Of a DNA stretch of 5,134 nt, positions 5,035 through 5,134 are shown one piece after another. The first letter of the stretch is position 1, and each line of letters begins with the position of its first letter. The translations under genes and the position numbers were made by a program. The DNA comes from an uncultured Coriobacteriaceae bacterium (GTDB taxonomy: Bacteria; Actinomycetota; Coriobacteriia; Coriobacteriales; UMGS124), in contig CACZRK010000285.1 of assembly GCA_902783515.1 (NCBI GenBank), forward strand, positions 1-5,134. Direction: 5' to 3'. Under the pieces are notes generated by a model, which was not told the origin of the DNA, did no database searches, and saw only the letters and a program-made list of their open reading frames with translations.

Positions 5035-5134
5035 TCATACCAGCGGAGCACGCGACGCCGCTGCGAAGTGGCCCGGGGACATGAGGAGAGGGTGCACGGG
5101 ACATCATGAGCAGACTATCGATCAGCCCGCGGGC

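Larger units (their letters stand above)
4854..5134. other. Leader and intergenic region upstream of the kinase operon
   Basis: No convincing gene is present. Positions 4926-5045 are clearly less GC-rich than the rest of the window and hold the promoter candidates on both strands. Next to the operon are the ribosome binding site (4860-4868) and a GC hairpin (4880-4919). At the right end two plus-strand ATGs (5081 and 5106) remain open to the edge, so a divergent gene may begin here, but too little is visible to call it. Confidence 0.6.

Noticed and set aside
5106..5134. Possible start of a plus-strand gene (MSRLSISPR, open to the edge), or an alternative start at 5081
   Set aside because: Only nine complete codons are visible. 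The purine-rich GAGGAGAGGG lies 13 bases from the 5106 ATG, too far for a good site. Noted as a possibility but not called.

Overview
The window is very GC-rich, about 70% by eye. It carries four confidently recognised genes, all on the minus strand, so transcription runs from right to left. Base composition, the Tat-style lipoprotein signal and the gene content suggest a high-GC actinobacterium. My best guess is the Coriobacteriia (an Olsenella/Atopobium/Collinsella-like gut or oral anaerobe). That placement is inference from style, not from a phylogenetic marker.

Layout in the direction of transcription. (1) 4854-5134 is a non-coding leader containing a relatively AT-rich island with candidate sigma-A promoters on both strands. 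(2) 3099-4853 encodes an AarF/UbiB/ABC1-family atypical kinase with two C-terminal membrane segments and an unusual low-complexity insert in the kinase core. (3) 2237-3040 encodes an inositol-monophosphatase-family phosphatase. (4) 1382-2236 encodes a TrmB-like tRNA (guanine-N7)-methyltransferase whose signature motif is diverged. Genes 2-4 look like one operon: 58 bases separate the kinase from the phosphatase, and the phosphatase stop codon directly abuts the methyltransferase start. (5) 1147-1381 holds the end of that operon and a separate promoter. (6) 172-1146 encodes a polar-amino-acid-type ABC transporter substrate-binding lipoprotein. (7) 1-171 is intergenic, with a GC hairpin and an 11-bp tandem repeat.

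The three operon genes have no obvious shared pathway. They look like a housekeeping cluster (quinone/lipid-associated kinase, sugar- or nucleotide-phosphate phosphatase, tRNA modification). The binding protein appears to be an independent transcription unit; no permease or ATPase gene is visible beside it.

I see no CRISPR array, tRNA, rRNA, insertion sequence or defence/toxin module. Nothing here is convincingly a new system. The points most worth following are the substituted catalytic motif and C-terminal extension of the TrmB-like protein, the repeat-borne insert in the kinase, the tandem-repeat tail of the binding protein, and a paired 8-bp repeat flanking its promoter.
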